Assembly (NCBI GenBank): GCA_025349905.2
Contig: MU624547.1
Coordinates: 1 to 64,000 of the forward strand
From: Blastocladiella britannica
Lineage: Eukaryota; Blastocladiomycota; Blastocladiomycetes; Blastocladiales; Blastocladiaceae
Direction: 5' to 3'
DNA length: 64,000 nucleotides
In this document: piece by piece, positions 35,089 to 46,119 of the stretch
Position numbering within the stretch: the first letter of the stretch is position 1
Layout of the letters: every line of letters begins with the position of its first letter
Position numbers and translations under genes: made by a program
Notes under the pieces: generated by a model
Told to the model about the DNA's origin: nothing
The model's database searches: none
Seen by the model: only the letters and a program-made list of their open reading frames with translations

Positions 35089-36669
35089 TTATATTTACGT
35101 TGTAGGTGATATTTCAAGATGGCACGGGAAATCTTCGGAGGGTCTAAGTTCAAGTATTGCATAATTGAATGGGGCCTGGGAACGTCATTATTTAATTTTC
35201 CCTGATGGTTCCTCCATTCAGTGCCCCCTCTGTTATCGATCTACCGGACGTGCACTGTTGCAGTTGGTGGACCGGGTCCAATAGGCGGCGCTTCAGCGGT
35301 ACTACCACGCAGCGTCGCTGTTCCACGGTTGCCAGCTTCTTGCTTGACAGGGCTCGTCAAACACATTCTGGTCAGACAGCGCTTCTACCACATGCGAGAT
35401 TGCCATCTTCAAGGTCGTGATCCATGAGCAATTATGACTCCAACGATTTCTCGTCCTGCCGATCTCGTCTCGCGTCTGGTGTTGGATCCCCCTGATACTG
35501 CCGATCCGTCCTGATCGCGCGCGCTGAGGGCAGGAGACCACGAGCAGCTGTTTCAGCACTCTTTCGACGGCACTGCTCTTGCCACGTCCTAGCCTTGCCA
35601 CCTCTATTGTCACGATATTTTTCTGCTGCATGGTTATGCTCGTGGGCGGAAACGCCAAATTTGCTGGTAACATCTTTGGCGGCGCGCTGTCTGCACTTCA
35701 AGACCTTGAGGAACTCGATCGCTCTGCAGGGTCTCGCCATTGCACATAAATTGAGTCCACCTGCCAGCCGGCACAGCAGCGATCCCCGACACGAAGCTGG
35801 CTGACGCGCTCTATGCGGCCGCCCGTGCGTCCCAACAGGCGCTGCATCTCGGTCAAATCTGGTGGGACCTTTTTCCCCGCTCCCTGGGCAGGATAGGTCG
35901 ACCGACCACGACAGGCACCGTGTGTGTATGCGCGTGTGCTGTAATGTGATCAAAACAATGAATAACTCGCACAACGCTATCGAGTGTACTCTTCATTTAT
36001 ATATTACACGTCCGCTTCTTGTATTGCTCGTACAAGACACCAATACCGCGACTGGCGACGATGAATGGATTTGCCTCTGAAAGGATAGTTGAGCATTGGT
36101 CTCGTGTCAAGGACCTCGCCCGCAGCGTCTTTTCTCGATTCGCTGTTCCTTGAGCATAAGTGGGATTGTCTCCTTGCCCGTTGCTGTTTATCGACCTCGA
36201 TCTGGGCGTGTATGTGCTCAACCATTACACCGAGCAGCACGCGACATGGTTGAATAGAATTGCTCGTTTTCTTATGGTGGTTTTCGGTCGATTGGCAGTC
36301 GGTAGAACAGTAAGCGATGCCCGTTCTGGCGAAGAGGCCGACCCGCAGGTCGTAAGGCGGCTCTTCACGGTCCCCATAACGATGTAAGGCGCCGATTATC
36401 GTGGGCCAACAGGTCGGGGGATGGCTCGCTGGCAATAAAGTTGTATTGGGCCAATTGCGCATCGAGAACATAAAAAATGAACTGGCAAAACGCGAGTACA
36501 CGATACAAGATATTATTTCAGTATTTTTTTGACCACATTCATTTTTACCTGCAGCTATGGGAAATGCAATGGGAACGCCACTTTCAGGATCAAACAAAGA
36601 AAAAATTATAATCGTCACTCCCGCGATATAATTTTCGGTCAACTCTCTGAACCTTACTATTATATCAAA
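35089..36669. other. 1.6-kb stretch with no recognisable gene
   Basis: Lies between the divergent WD40 and RPS23 starts and should hold both promoters. All six frames from 35.2 to 36.0 kb are broken by stops, yet the base composition stays GC-rich and gene-like, which suggests a decayed gene or element. The right half (36.0-36.65 kb) contains a possible two-exon - strand reading frame described separately. No terminal repeats, transposase or tRNA signature was seen. Confidence 0.4.
35997..36642 (-). other. Possible spliced orphan gene
   Basis: From ATG at 36642 the frame reads MTENYIAGVTIIIFSLFDPE and FPIAA. A GT donor (gtaaaaatg) and an acceptor (attgccag) bound an AT-rich intron of about 120 bp. 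The next segment reads EPPYDLRVGLFARTGIAYCS. The end is unclear: one frame stops as VRAIQEADV, another, reached by a further intron or frame shift, reads NPFIVASRGIGVLYEQYKKR. No family was recognised. It could be a decayed gene. Confidence 0.25.
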
Positions 36670-37404
<735 letters not shown>

Positions 37405-37516
37405 GCTCTCTCGCCTGAGCCCGGCCCATTTTGGGTGTTGTGCTATATTTTTTCTGCTCAGCATTCAATGGACGCATGGTTTTTTTTCCTAGTATTTTTT
37501 TGATTGTTCTGTTTTT

Positions 37517-38371
37517 TTACGGGTCGCCGTGATCTGCCAGCGAGCGCATGGTGACAGACGAGCGGTATCCACGCGGAATGGTTGCCACGCGGTGGCAAGC
37601 GCGGTCAAGCGGCCAGTGCTCGTGTTCTGCGGCGCGAATGCCGTGGGTCCATGTCCATCGCGCGTCGCCTTCCAGGAGCAAAACCGACCCTGGGACCAGC
37701 AAGACGCGCGCCCATCGCGGATGCACCCAGTGGATCCACGGCCCACCTTGATCGCGGAGAACAGCGATGAGTTGGTCGGGTCTCAGTGATTCTGTCGCGG
37801 TGGACAGCATCAGCTCGTCCAGGTTGGCTTCCGGGAGCGGGCCAGACGGGCCGTACCCGTTAAAGTCATCTCCATAGCACAGGTCCATGACCAGCGGCGA
37901 CCCGAGCGACACCACCGCCACGGGATCAGCGAACCGCGCCAGATCCCGGTGCGGCGCGAGCCCAGTGCCAGGTGCGTAGCTGTTGAGGATCATTTGGTCG
38001 AACGGCCGCGTGCGCGCGTCGGCGGCCATGAACTGCGCCCGCACCGCGAGCCCGACTGTCTCCGCCCAGGTCGGTAAGGTCGGGTGCGCGCGCATCGGCG
38101 CAAAGTACATGGCCTGGTTTTGTCGTTGCTGTTGTTGCTGTTCGTGCTGATCGGGCAGCAGAAGGAGGCCTGGGTACTGCGTCTGGATGCCTGTCTGTAA
38201 CGCGTCCTGGTCAGCGTCCTTGAGCATGTCGGAAAAGTACTGCAGCCCGCGCGGTAAGGGCGGCGGTGACATGTCGTCACCAGGGTAGGCTACGACTGTT
38301 GCAGCATGGTCGTCAACCTCGTCCGTGTCAGAGTCTTCGCCAAACAGCTCTTTGATTTCAGATCGGTCCAT
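37517..38371 (-). CDS. AlkB-family 2-oxoglutarate/Fe(II) dioxygenase
   Basis: An uninterrupted 284-residue frame starting MDRSEIKELFGEDSDTDE. The acidic N-terminal tail is followed by GLQYFSDMLKDADQD. The catalytic core has NSYAPGTGLAPHRDLARF with the HxD iron-binding pair (HRD), then VAVVSLGSPLVMDL, the distal iron histidine in WTHGI, and RSSVTMR, whose arginines bind 2-oxoglutarate. This order matches AlkB homologues and the SLGS-VM spacing is closest to ALKBH8/ALKBH4-like proteins. No RRM or methyltransferase domain is present. Members remove alkyl groups from nucleic acids or modify tRNA or proteins; the substrate cannot be told from sequence. A Gln run lies near residue 77. The start codon is 73 bp from the SLX4 stop. 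Confidence 0.85.
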   Translation of the reverse strand: MDRSEIKELFGEDSDTDEVDDHAATVVAYPGDDMSPPPLPRGLQYFSDMLKDADQDALQTGIQTQYPGLLLLPDQHEQQQQQRQNQAMYFAPMRAHPTLPTWAETVGLAVRAQFMAADARTRPFDQMILNSYAPGTGLAPHRDLARFADPVAVVSLGSPLVMDLCYGDDFNGYGPSGPLPEANLDELMLSTATESLRPDQLIAVLRDQGGPWIHWVHPRWARVLLVPGSVLLLEGDARWTWTHGIRAAEHEHWPLDRACHRVATIPRGYRSSVTMRSLADHGDP

Positions 38372-38444
38372 TTTGTATTTGCAAAGGATAAAGTCAAGCG
38401 CGACCCCACCGCCCATTGGATTTGGCGCTGTGTATAATACTCTG

Positions 38445-40507
38445 TTATGTTGTTAACGAATGAGGCTTTTGCGAAGGACAAGCGATTAAAGTACGGACAT
38501 GCTCGTCAAAGAGGGAAACTAACGCAGGCTTGCCGATCCGGATCCCGTCTGCCCCCAGCTGCGAATGGATTTCGTCCAAGTCTAATGGCTGTTAAATAAA
38601 GAGGATCAGAAAAAGTAACACATTCAAAAAGGAAAATGAGCGTACGTCAAACATGAGAACCCGGTCGTAAATGTCAGCGTGCGACTTGATCCACTGCAGC
38701 ACCTGCACCTGGGCATTGCCGTTACGTTTCGGCGCCTCTGCACTCCCCTCGATGGACAGTGATGATAACAAGTGGATCGAATTGCCGTGGTCGAGGAGCC
38801 GGTCAATCACTTGGTCCTTGGTCCCTGAGACTTTCACGCCCGCAGTTTTGGCTAGAGTCTGCGCGTTCATCGGAACAATTCAGCAATATCGTGATGGAGC
38901 GCTGGGGGTTAGTGTCTGCGTTGACTGGACCGGAACAGGCGTGGGGTATGGCTGTCCCTATATGCATACAATTCAAACCCGCCCATGTCAATTGGGTTTA
39001 GAAAATAGCTGAAGAAGGAGGACAGACAGCTCATACCAAAAAAAAAAAAGTGGACCTGCTGCCGTGGTCGTCGGGGAGGCGGGAGGGCAAGAAGAAAAGA
39101 AAGAAAAGTAAATGGGCGTGCCTTGAGCTCAATCAACCGCATCTTGTTGTATCGGTTTCGGTCCAGGGACGTCGATTCCGTCAAAGCGGAGGAGAACGAC
39201 AAAGACGCAGTGGGAGCAGGCGTCGCGTAAAGGGGCAGGGGTGCCAATGGAGGGTCTCGAGCCGCCGATCTGGGAGCAAGAGGCAGTGGTGGCCGTCGCT
39301 CCTGAACGGTAGGCGGCGGAAAGGCCCAACCATTTTGTGTTGCTGGCTCTGATCGCACACCCGAAGGAGCGAGTCGATCGGCAATGTCGTCCCACATGCG
39401 CGCCAGCTGGTCGGTCACGCTCCTGCGAATCTCATCCCGCAGCGCAGCAGGAGCCCCATGGAGATCTAAGAGCGCGTCGATCGGGCCCGCCGTAGAACCG
39501 CCAATAAACTGGTCGCGAAGACTCTTGACTTGTTCGTCCCGGCGCCGCTTTTCCACCCGACCGGCCAGTGGAAGTGGCGGCGGCGGTTCGTTTTCTGCCT
39601 CGCTACCGGATGAAGCTGACGACGAGAGCAGCGACACGGTCGGCGGTGCGCGCGACGATGTCCAGTCGGCGCCACGAGCGTCGGGGCTGCATGCGCGCCA
39701 CATGGGCGACCCGGACCGGAGTCCTGGGACAGTAGAGGCTGCGCGATGACGTCTCTGGCGACCGCGATCAGATCCACTAGACGACAACGGATCATCTAGA
39801 TCCTCGGTGGCGGCAAACAACGCGTCCATGGCGCGGTGCTGTGCCTTGGCCTTGACCTCGCTCACGGGCAGCACCGTCATGCGGGCCACGACTGCGCGCT
39901 TGGACGTTGAAGAGGTGGGAGAGGTCGGGTACTTGAACGTACCTCGTTTCCAGTCCAGTTCGAGCGTAGGTGGTGGCGGCGCCGTAGCAGGTGCCATGGA
40001 CGCCGAGATGGCCATAGCCAGCTGCATTTCGTCGTCCACATCGGCGTCAATGCCATAACAATCGGCAGCAGCGGCAGCGGCAAGGGCAGGAGGTGCAGCA
40101 GGATGCGTGCGCTCGGAAACGGACTGGCGTAGCAGCATCTCCGAGTCGTAGTCGTTGTACCATACCCGATCGTCACCATCACGGGGTACGGCCAGATCAT
40201 CCCTCTCGTCGGCAGTGGGTGCTGCTGCTGTTGCTGCGCTTCGGAGATTCACACGCTGTTGCTGCTGGCGGCGAATAACGCTCGTGCCGGCGCCATTAGA
40301 AGATGCGACCAGGTGCGTTGGTTGCGCCAGTTTGGGCTTTGCTACTGCATGGGCTTTGGGTCGCGCAATTGCCGAGGTGCTGGCGAAAATGGATGGAGCA
40401 ACGGATGAGGCCGCACGGGCGTATCGTGCCGTGACAATCTCCAGGGGCTCAAACAGGTCGTCCTCGTCGCTGTCGGCGATCGTGATGGGTGTACTTCTTG
40501 AGGTCAT
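38445..40507 (-). CDS. SLX4: Structure-specific endonuclease scaffold Slx4
   Basis: Three exons in phase: 40507-39122, 38858-38646 and 38588-38445, giving 580 residues. The long N-terminal region is disordered, with acidic stretches and DSEMLLRQSVSERTHP. Exons 1 and 2 join to give a SAP-like motif, MRLIELK followed by TLAKTAGVKVSGTKDQVIDR. The C-terminal domain reads DRVLMFD joined to PLDLDEIHSQLGADGIRIGK, the helix-turn-helix that binds the Slx1 nuclease in the Slx4 family. The scaffold directs Slx1 and other nucleases to branched DNA during repair. The first intron (263 bp) keeps frame only with a GC donor (gcacg). No UBZ zinc finger was seen, as in other fungal Slx4 proteins. The N-terminal part is assigned only through the joined model. 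Confidence 0.85.
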
Positions 40508-40592
40508 ATTTTTATGGCGCGTGAGAAGCGTTTTGAAACGAAAAAAAAAAAAAACTCAAGCTTCACTCGAGCAACAGCTTATGCAACCCAAC

Positions 40593-42628
40593 CTAACCCT
40601 TGTCCTGCGCCTGCGCCTGCGCGTCAACGTCCACCTGCTGCATCTCAATCGCCACATGCTGGTCGTCCTTGGGCACGCGAGCAACGACCGGCGGCGCCTG
40701 CGAGCGTGGCGCCTCGTCCGCAAACGCTATCGCCAGGCGCGACCGCCCACGCGCCGGCTCAGGAGCGATATCGGGCTCGGCCAAGGTGGCAGCAGCAGTA
40801 GGAGCCGCAGTCGACGCGGTGGAAGCGGCACCGCCGTCGTCGCTGCTGGCACGCGTGTTTTCGCGAGTCAAAATCACCTCGGCCCCATTGATGCTGGTGG
40901 TGGGGGCATTGGTGTACACCACTCCGCCCACCACCATGCGCTTGGCCGCCGGGGTCACCACCGAAGCGTCGTCCTCAAGATTGCTTGACGACCGCTTCTT
41001 GTCCACCGACTGGCGCGACCGGGACCGCGACCGCGACCGCGACCGAGCGCGTTGAGCAGTGATGCGCACGCTTTCGGTAATGGTGCGCGAAAGGGTGCGA
41101 ATGGGCCCATCCGGCGCCGCCGCCGCCGACGTCAGCTTGAAGAAAGGGATGGAGAGGCCGTGGCAAATCACAGACGAAAACACAATGAGCGAAATGATCG
41201 GCACCGCATCGCGAACTAACTGCGCGGGCACGTCCGGTTCGCGGACAATAATGTACGCGTAAAAAAGGCCCGACACGCCCATGGGGCCAAACCAGCCGGC
41301 AAAGAGCGCCTCGTGGCGCGTCTTGATGGCGGGAATGAACCGGTAGAGCGCCAGCACCCACGGCAAGCGGCGGAACAAGAGTATGGAAATGCAGAGAAGC
41401 AGCAGTTGCCACCAGGCGTACGGCAGCGCTGCGAGGGCGGCAAAGGGGAACGTGGCCCCAAAAAAGATAAAGAACGACAAGGTCAGCAGCTGATCGATCG
41501 TCGACTGGATGTGCTCGTCCTTCATTTCCTGGCGGTACCAGTCATCTAGTTTTTCATTTTCATTAAGTTGGGGCTGGTCAATACGCAAAGAAATGTTAAC
41601 ATACCCCAGGTAAAGGTGTTGCCGGCAACAAAGGCGGCCAGGAGATCGTCGCTGCCCAGGTATCCCACCATACCCATGGTAAACACGGCTAGCGAGACGC
41701 CAAACGCCAAAAGGGACGGCTTGTCGACCAACTCCTTGCGGGTGGCGGTGCGGAGCGCATACGAAGCGGCAAACCCGATCACGGCACCGAGGGCGACTCC
41801 AAGCACCACCTGGTACAACAAAATGCTCATGGACCACCGGGCTACCGCCACGCCCGTGTCGGCGTAGACGCGCAGGTACAGGGCCAGGAACAGGAACGGA
41901 AACCCGAGGCCGTCGTTGGCACCCGACTCGCACGATAGCAGGTCGCGCAGGTGCTCAGGGACGTGACGTTCGGCGTACTTGCCCTTGACGATGGCCATGG
42001 CTAGCACCGGGTCGGTCGGGGCGATGCACGAAGCCAGGACCAGGGCGTCCAGCTGTTTTTTTTTTTTTTTTTTTGGGTTTGGCAAGTCAGTTATTATTAG
42101 AACGGATCCAACAACAACAACAATAGAGGAAAGAATACAGACAAAGGGCAGGCCCAAGAGCAAGGTCATGAATCCGGCGGTAGTCAACCACTTGAGCAGC
42201 ATAATCAACGTTAGCAGCACTGAGATGGAGCGGCCCTGGGTCCACAGGTACTTGCCCGGCAGCTCAATCCCGGCAAAGGTGACTTGGACGGCAATCAGGA
42301 ATCGCGAGGCTTGGAACGAGATTTCGGCGACGGCAGTGGGGTCCCAGGCGTTGGTGTTGATGAGTCCGAGGGCGCTGCCGCCCAGGGCCATGCCAATGCC
42401 CATGGCCACCGCGGATTCGCCAATGTAGAGACGCTCGCGGACCAGGAGCGAAATGAGCGAGTAGACGAGGACAAAGCCGCCGACAAAGATGGACAGGACA
42501 TTGATGTCGGTGTTCTGGATGATGTGGGCCGGGAACAGGCCATGGTCGTCGTGTGAGGGGACAGTGATGGGGGTGGGGCCTGTGGTTATCGAGCGGGCGT
42601 GGAGCAGCACATGCGACGACACATCCAT
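40593..42628 (-). CDS. NHA1: Plasma-membrane Na+/H+ antiporter, Nha1/Sod2 type
   Basis: Three exons in phase: 42628-42143, 42052-41605 and 41545-40593, giving 628 residues. About twelve hydrophobic segments span residues 40-430. The family signatures are present: CIAPTDPVLAMAIVKGKYAE and LLSCESGANDGLGFPF, whose aspartates form the cation site. FFIFFGATFPF and WFGPMGVSGLFYAY also match the fungal Nha1/Sod2 family. The protein expels sodium and potassium in exchange for protons. The hydrophilic C-terminal tail (about 200 residues) includes an Arg-Ser repeat, RSRSRSRSRSRQS. The start lies 367 bp from the divergent lectin gene. The stop is 85 bp from the SLX4 start. Confidence 0.92.
41014..41046. 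repeat. Short gaccgc repeat encoding RS dipeptides
   Basis: The hexamer gaccgc, read as Arg-Ser on the - strand, is repeated about five times in the antiporter tail. Confidence 0.7.
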
Positions 42629-42995
42629 GCCAGGCGTGGGGACGGCACTTTTTTAAAAGGGTTTGGGGAACTGGCTGAGGGGTTGTAGGGGTGTGTGTCG
42701 TTGCGCAAGGGGGACTTGCAGCAAGCGGCAGTGTTGATTGAGGATTTTTTTGCTGTCGATGGGAATCAAAGAGATTTGTCATGTTCTCTTCGAGAAGGAT
42801 CCGGTAACCCACCCGCCCTTATGGAACCAATGGGAATTCGGATCCGCATGGACAGGAGGAGTACTGAGATCCGCACCCTCTCCTCTCAGGACGACGATCC
42901 AGTCTATGTGGAAATGAATTGATTTTTAATTTTTTTAATTTTAATTTTAATTTTTTGACTTTTTGACTTTTTCCTTCTTGATCACCTTCATTCAA
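42629..42995. promoter_or_regulatory. Divergent promoter, NHA1 / lectin gene
   Basis: 367 bp between outward-facing starts. The segment next to the lectin ATG (about 42920-42972) is made of T-rich repeats (ttttaa and tttttgac units). Confidence 0.5.
42920..42972. repeat. T-rich short tandem repeats
   Basis: Runs of ttttaa-type units pass into two copies of ttttttgac just upstream of the lectin start codon. Confidence 0.7.
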
Positions 42996-44808
42996 ATGGA
43001 AACCAACAACCCACCGCTCCGCCGATTGGCACTGCTGGCGCTTGTCGTCGCACTGGTCCCACTTCTGGTCAGCGCTGCCCTGCCGCCCACCAAGCCCACC
43101 AACCCGACGCGTCACGAGTACCGCCACTCGCTGCGCCGCCCCTTTTATGTGCACCCGCCGGCGCTGATGGCCAACGGCACCACCGCGGGTTCCGCTGGCC
43201 ACCACACCAACCCCGACGATGCCGAAGACGATCCGACCACGCGCGTTCTGCCGTACTTTGCACCCTATGGTGCTGCTGGCCCAGGCCCCGCCGACCTGTC
43301 GCTGCGCCTGGTGCCCGCGGTCCCGCGCGCGCGTGGTGCGGTGGTGTCCACGATCGCGCTGCGGCCCGACCCGTCTCTGGCCCACGACGGCTCGGCGTTG
43401 CCGCACGGCGTCGGGAAAGGGTGGGAGGTGCGCCTGGCGTTCAAGATGGCGCCCAACCCCAACGCGCTGCAGGCCGCGGTGACAGGCCGCGCTTCGAGCG
43501 CCGCGGTGCCTGGGGTTGGGCTCGCGGTCTGGCTCACGTCGATTCCGGTCAGTGGGACGGGACCCCAGGCGTCGGGCAACTTTGGCGCCGAGCAGGTGCC
43601 GTTCGACGGCTTGCAGATCAGCGTCATGCCCGAGCCGTCGGCTCTGCACCCGAACCGCGTGCGCATTGAAGGCCTGGTTGCGTTTGAGATGGCCGGGCAG
43701 AAGATCAACCTTGGCTGTACGCTATTCCATTGTGAACTCAATCCACCTTGACATTGACCCATTAATTAAAAAAAAAAAAACAGCCTGCGTCGCCGACCTC
43801 CGCAAGCCCGATAGCGAGGCTGCCATCTCGATCCTGTACCTCGACGAGTCCCAGGAACTGGAGGTGTGGACCGATGCCACCGGCGTGCACCTGGCCCCGG
43901 CCTGGGAGGCGTGCATGCGCACCATCATCCAGCTCCCGACCCGCGGCGGGTTCTTGGCCGTCACTGCCGCCAACGGCGAAATGGACCGCACCGACGACAT
44001 TGACATCACCGCCCTCGATGTGCTGGCGTACGATCCGCCGGCCAAGCCACCGCGCGCCATCAAGACCGGCACCTCGTCCATCAAGTGGACCCCGCCCGAC
44101 GAAAAGACCAAGGAACACATTCACGACATTGAGGAAAAGGTGCACAAGTTGCAGCAGGATTCTGACAACCGTCGACTGCAGGACGCGCTGGCCAAGGCCA
44201 ATGCCAAGGCTGCTGGGAGTAGTGATACGAGTGCTGCTGGTCCTGGTGGCGCGGCGTCCGTCTTTTCTCCCTCGCCGCTGGCCGGTTCCGCGACCGCGGG
44301 TACCCTGATTGGGATCGACGCGCAAATCAAGCAACTGTCGGCCGACTTGGCGGCGCTCCGTGCTGCCACTGCCGCATCGGCGGCTTCCTCGTCGTCCAAC
44401 ACCGGGTCCACGTTGTCGTCGGTCGTTTCAATTGCCGGATTCAACCCGGGCGACCTTGTCTCGTGGCAGCGGTCCATGGACGCGCGCCTTGACCGCCTCG
44501 AGTCCACACTGTCGCTGCGCCACGCCGATCTGCTGGCGCAACTGACGGCGATTGAAAAGGCGGTCGGCGCTACTGTGGCCTCGGCCGCGTCGGTCGCTCC
44601 TGGTACTGCCACCCGGGACCAAGTCGACCAGCTGCATGCTGTGCTCCGCGAGCAAAAGCAAGCCGCGATCGACAGCCAGAAGGACCAGATTGGGTGGCTC
44701 GGTATGTTTGGGCTCTCTATCGCGGCTCAGGTGATTGGCTTGATTGCCTGGAACATATACAAGGCTATGAGGGGCGGGAGGGGCGAGGAGCACAAGAAGT
44801 TCTTGTAG
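42996..44808 (+). CDS. L-type lectin cargo receptor (ERGIC-53/Emp47-like)
   Basis: Two exons (42996-43716 and 43784-44808) give 581 residues. A signal peptide (about residues 10-30, LALLALVVALVPLLVSAAL) is followed by a luminal L-type lectin domain to about residue 330. It contains GWEVRLAFKMAP, GVGLAVWLTS, FDGLQISVMPE and a later RGGFLAVTAANG strand. The luminal stem is predicted coiled coil (IHDIEEKVHKLQQDSDNRR and a later segment near residue 500). One transmembrane helix (LGMFGLSIAAQVIGLIAW) precedes a short tail, KAMRGGRGEEHKKFL. Family members ferry glycoproteins from the ER to the Golgi. The KKFL end resembles the KKFF ER-exit and retrieval signal of ERGIC-53. The stop is 34 bp from the convergent CHID1-like gene. 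Confidence 0.88.
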
Positions 44809-44842
44809 TATGACTTTTCAGTATTTTCATTCGATGGTTGGC

Positions 44843-46062
44843 TCAAAGCTCGTCTTTCCTTTGGTCTTTGTCCGTGTCGCCGGCGGCGATCCAAGTTGCC
44901 AGTGTCTCCCACTATTCCAACGAGTCAGTCGCAATGACGGAGTAAATGAAATGAGATCATACCAGCTCATCCGTGCCCTGACCAGCTTCCCAAATTGCAA
45001 TCCCGCACCCAGCCCGCGACACTGCCGCCAGCCGCATTTCCATGCTCTTGCGGGATGGGTACCAGATCAGCATTTTGGGTGCCGGGTCGGACCCCGCAGC
45101 CACTTTTGCAAGTACCTTTTCCGCCGACCCATCGTCCCATTGTTGCACAAACGTGGGATCGCCACCTTGCTTAACGGACGGTGGGATATCGCGGCCCAGA
45201 ATCGGCTCAAATGACTCTACCGTCCGACCGCCAGGTCCCAGGATCGCACGCATCCCAAAGAAATGGAGGCCCAGGAGCACGGTCGGGCAGTTGCCCGTGG
45301 GACATGCACTTGTAAACAATTTCGCAGTCAGTCTCCTCCGAAGGGAAAGAAAAGAATAAAAATGAGCACCTACTGCTGCAGATTGTGCTCCACCCAAGGA
45401 AGCGGCGCATTCGGCCCGACGGTGCGCCGGTGCAGCGAGAAATCGTACGTCATGATCGACACGGACACGTCCATTGCCGCCAGACGTGTAATCCCAGCAG
45501 AGGTAAGAGGTCGCGCCAATGCATCCGCACCCTCTGTGGGCAACGGAGCCGGCGGGACCACCACGATCAGTTCTTGACCCATTGGTACCATCACATCACG
45601 GATCGCCTTCACCGCGACCTCAGCAAATGCGGCGGCCCCAGCAACCTCGAGCACGGCGCCGTTGTACGCGAACCGCTGGCAGTGGGCGACCAGGGCTCGT
45701 GCGACCGCGCGCTGGCGGGCCGGTGACTCGATCCACGCGACCAGATCGGGCTCGGTCCAGCCCTCGAACGAGTACCGCGGCACCAGTCGTGGCCGGGACG
45801 TGGCCATTGCGAGCGCATCGAGCCACGTCTGATTGCGATCGCCGACCGTGGTTATGTCCAGAGTTGGGTGCACTGTGTGCCACGTCGGCGACACGTGTGA
45901 GATGAGCGAAGCGTGCGCCAGGACTCGGTCGTAGCCCTCGGTATTCCACGGCGTCACGTACACCAATACATTTGGGCGCGTCAACGCGGTTGCACCACTT
46001 GTGACCAGACTAATGAGCGCAACCAGCACGCCCGTCCAGATCGCGCGCATCAAGTTATTCAT
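44843..46062 (-). CDS. GH18 chitinase-domain protein, CHID1-like, with KDEL
   Basis: Three exons in phase: 46062-45374, 45308-44963 and 44911-44843, giving 367 residues. The signal peptide is MRAIWTGVLVALISLVTSGA. The body follows CHID1 (SI-CLP) along its length: YVTPWNTEGYDRVLA, VPRYSFEGWTEPD, IMTYDFSLHRRTVGPNAPLP, LLGLHFFGMRA and GIAIWEAGQGTDEL. The classical DxxDxDxE catalytic motif of active GH18 chitinases is not evident; the matching strand reads FAYNGAVLEVAG. CHID1 is thought to bind sugar rather than cut chitin. The final small exon ends DQRKDEL, a textbook ER-retrieval signal. Start chosen as MNNLMRAI at 46062; the methionine at 46050 is equally possible. Confidence 0.87.
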
Positions 46063-46119
46063 TGTATTGTATAGTTGTATTGTATCGGGCATGTGCAAAG
46101 GGAGTGAATAACAAAAACA

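Noticed and set aside
35200..36660. tRNA gene in the long gap
   Set aside because: No B-box (GGTTCGA-type) with a matching A-box and acceptor stem was found on either strand.
42819..43649. - strand 276-residue frame opposite the lectin gene
   Set aside because: Arg/Gly/His-rich antisense shadow of the lectin domain; no start context or motif.
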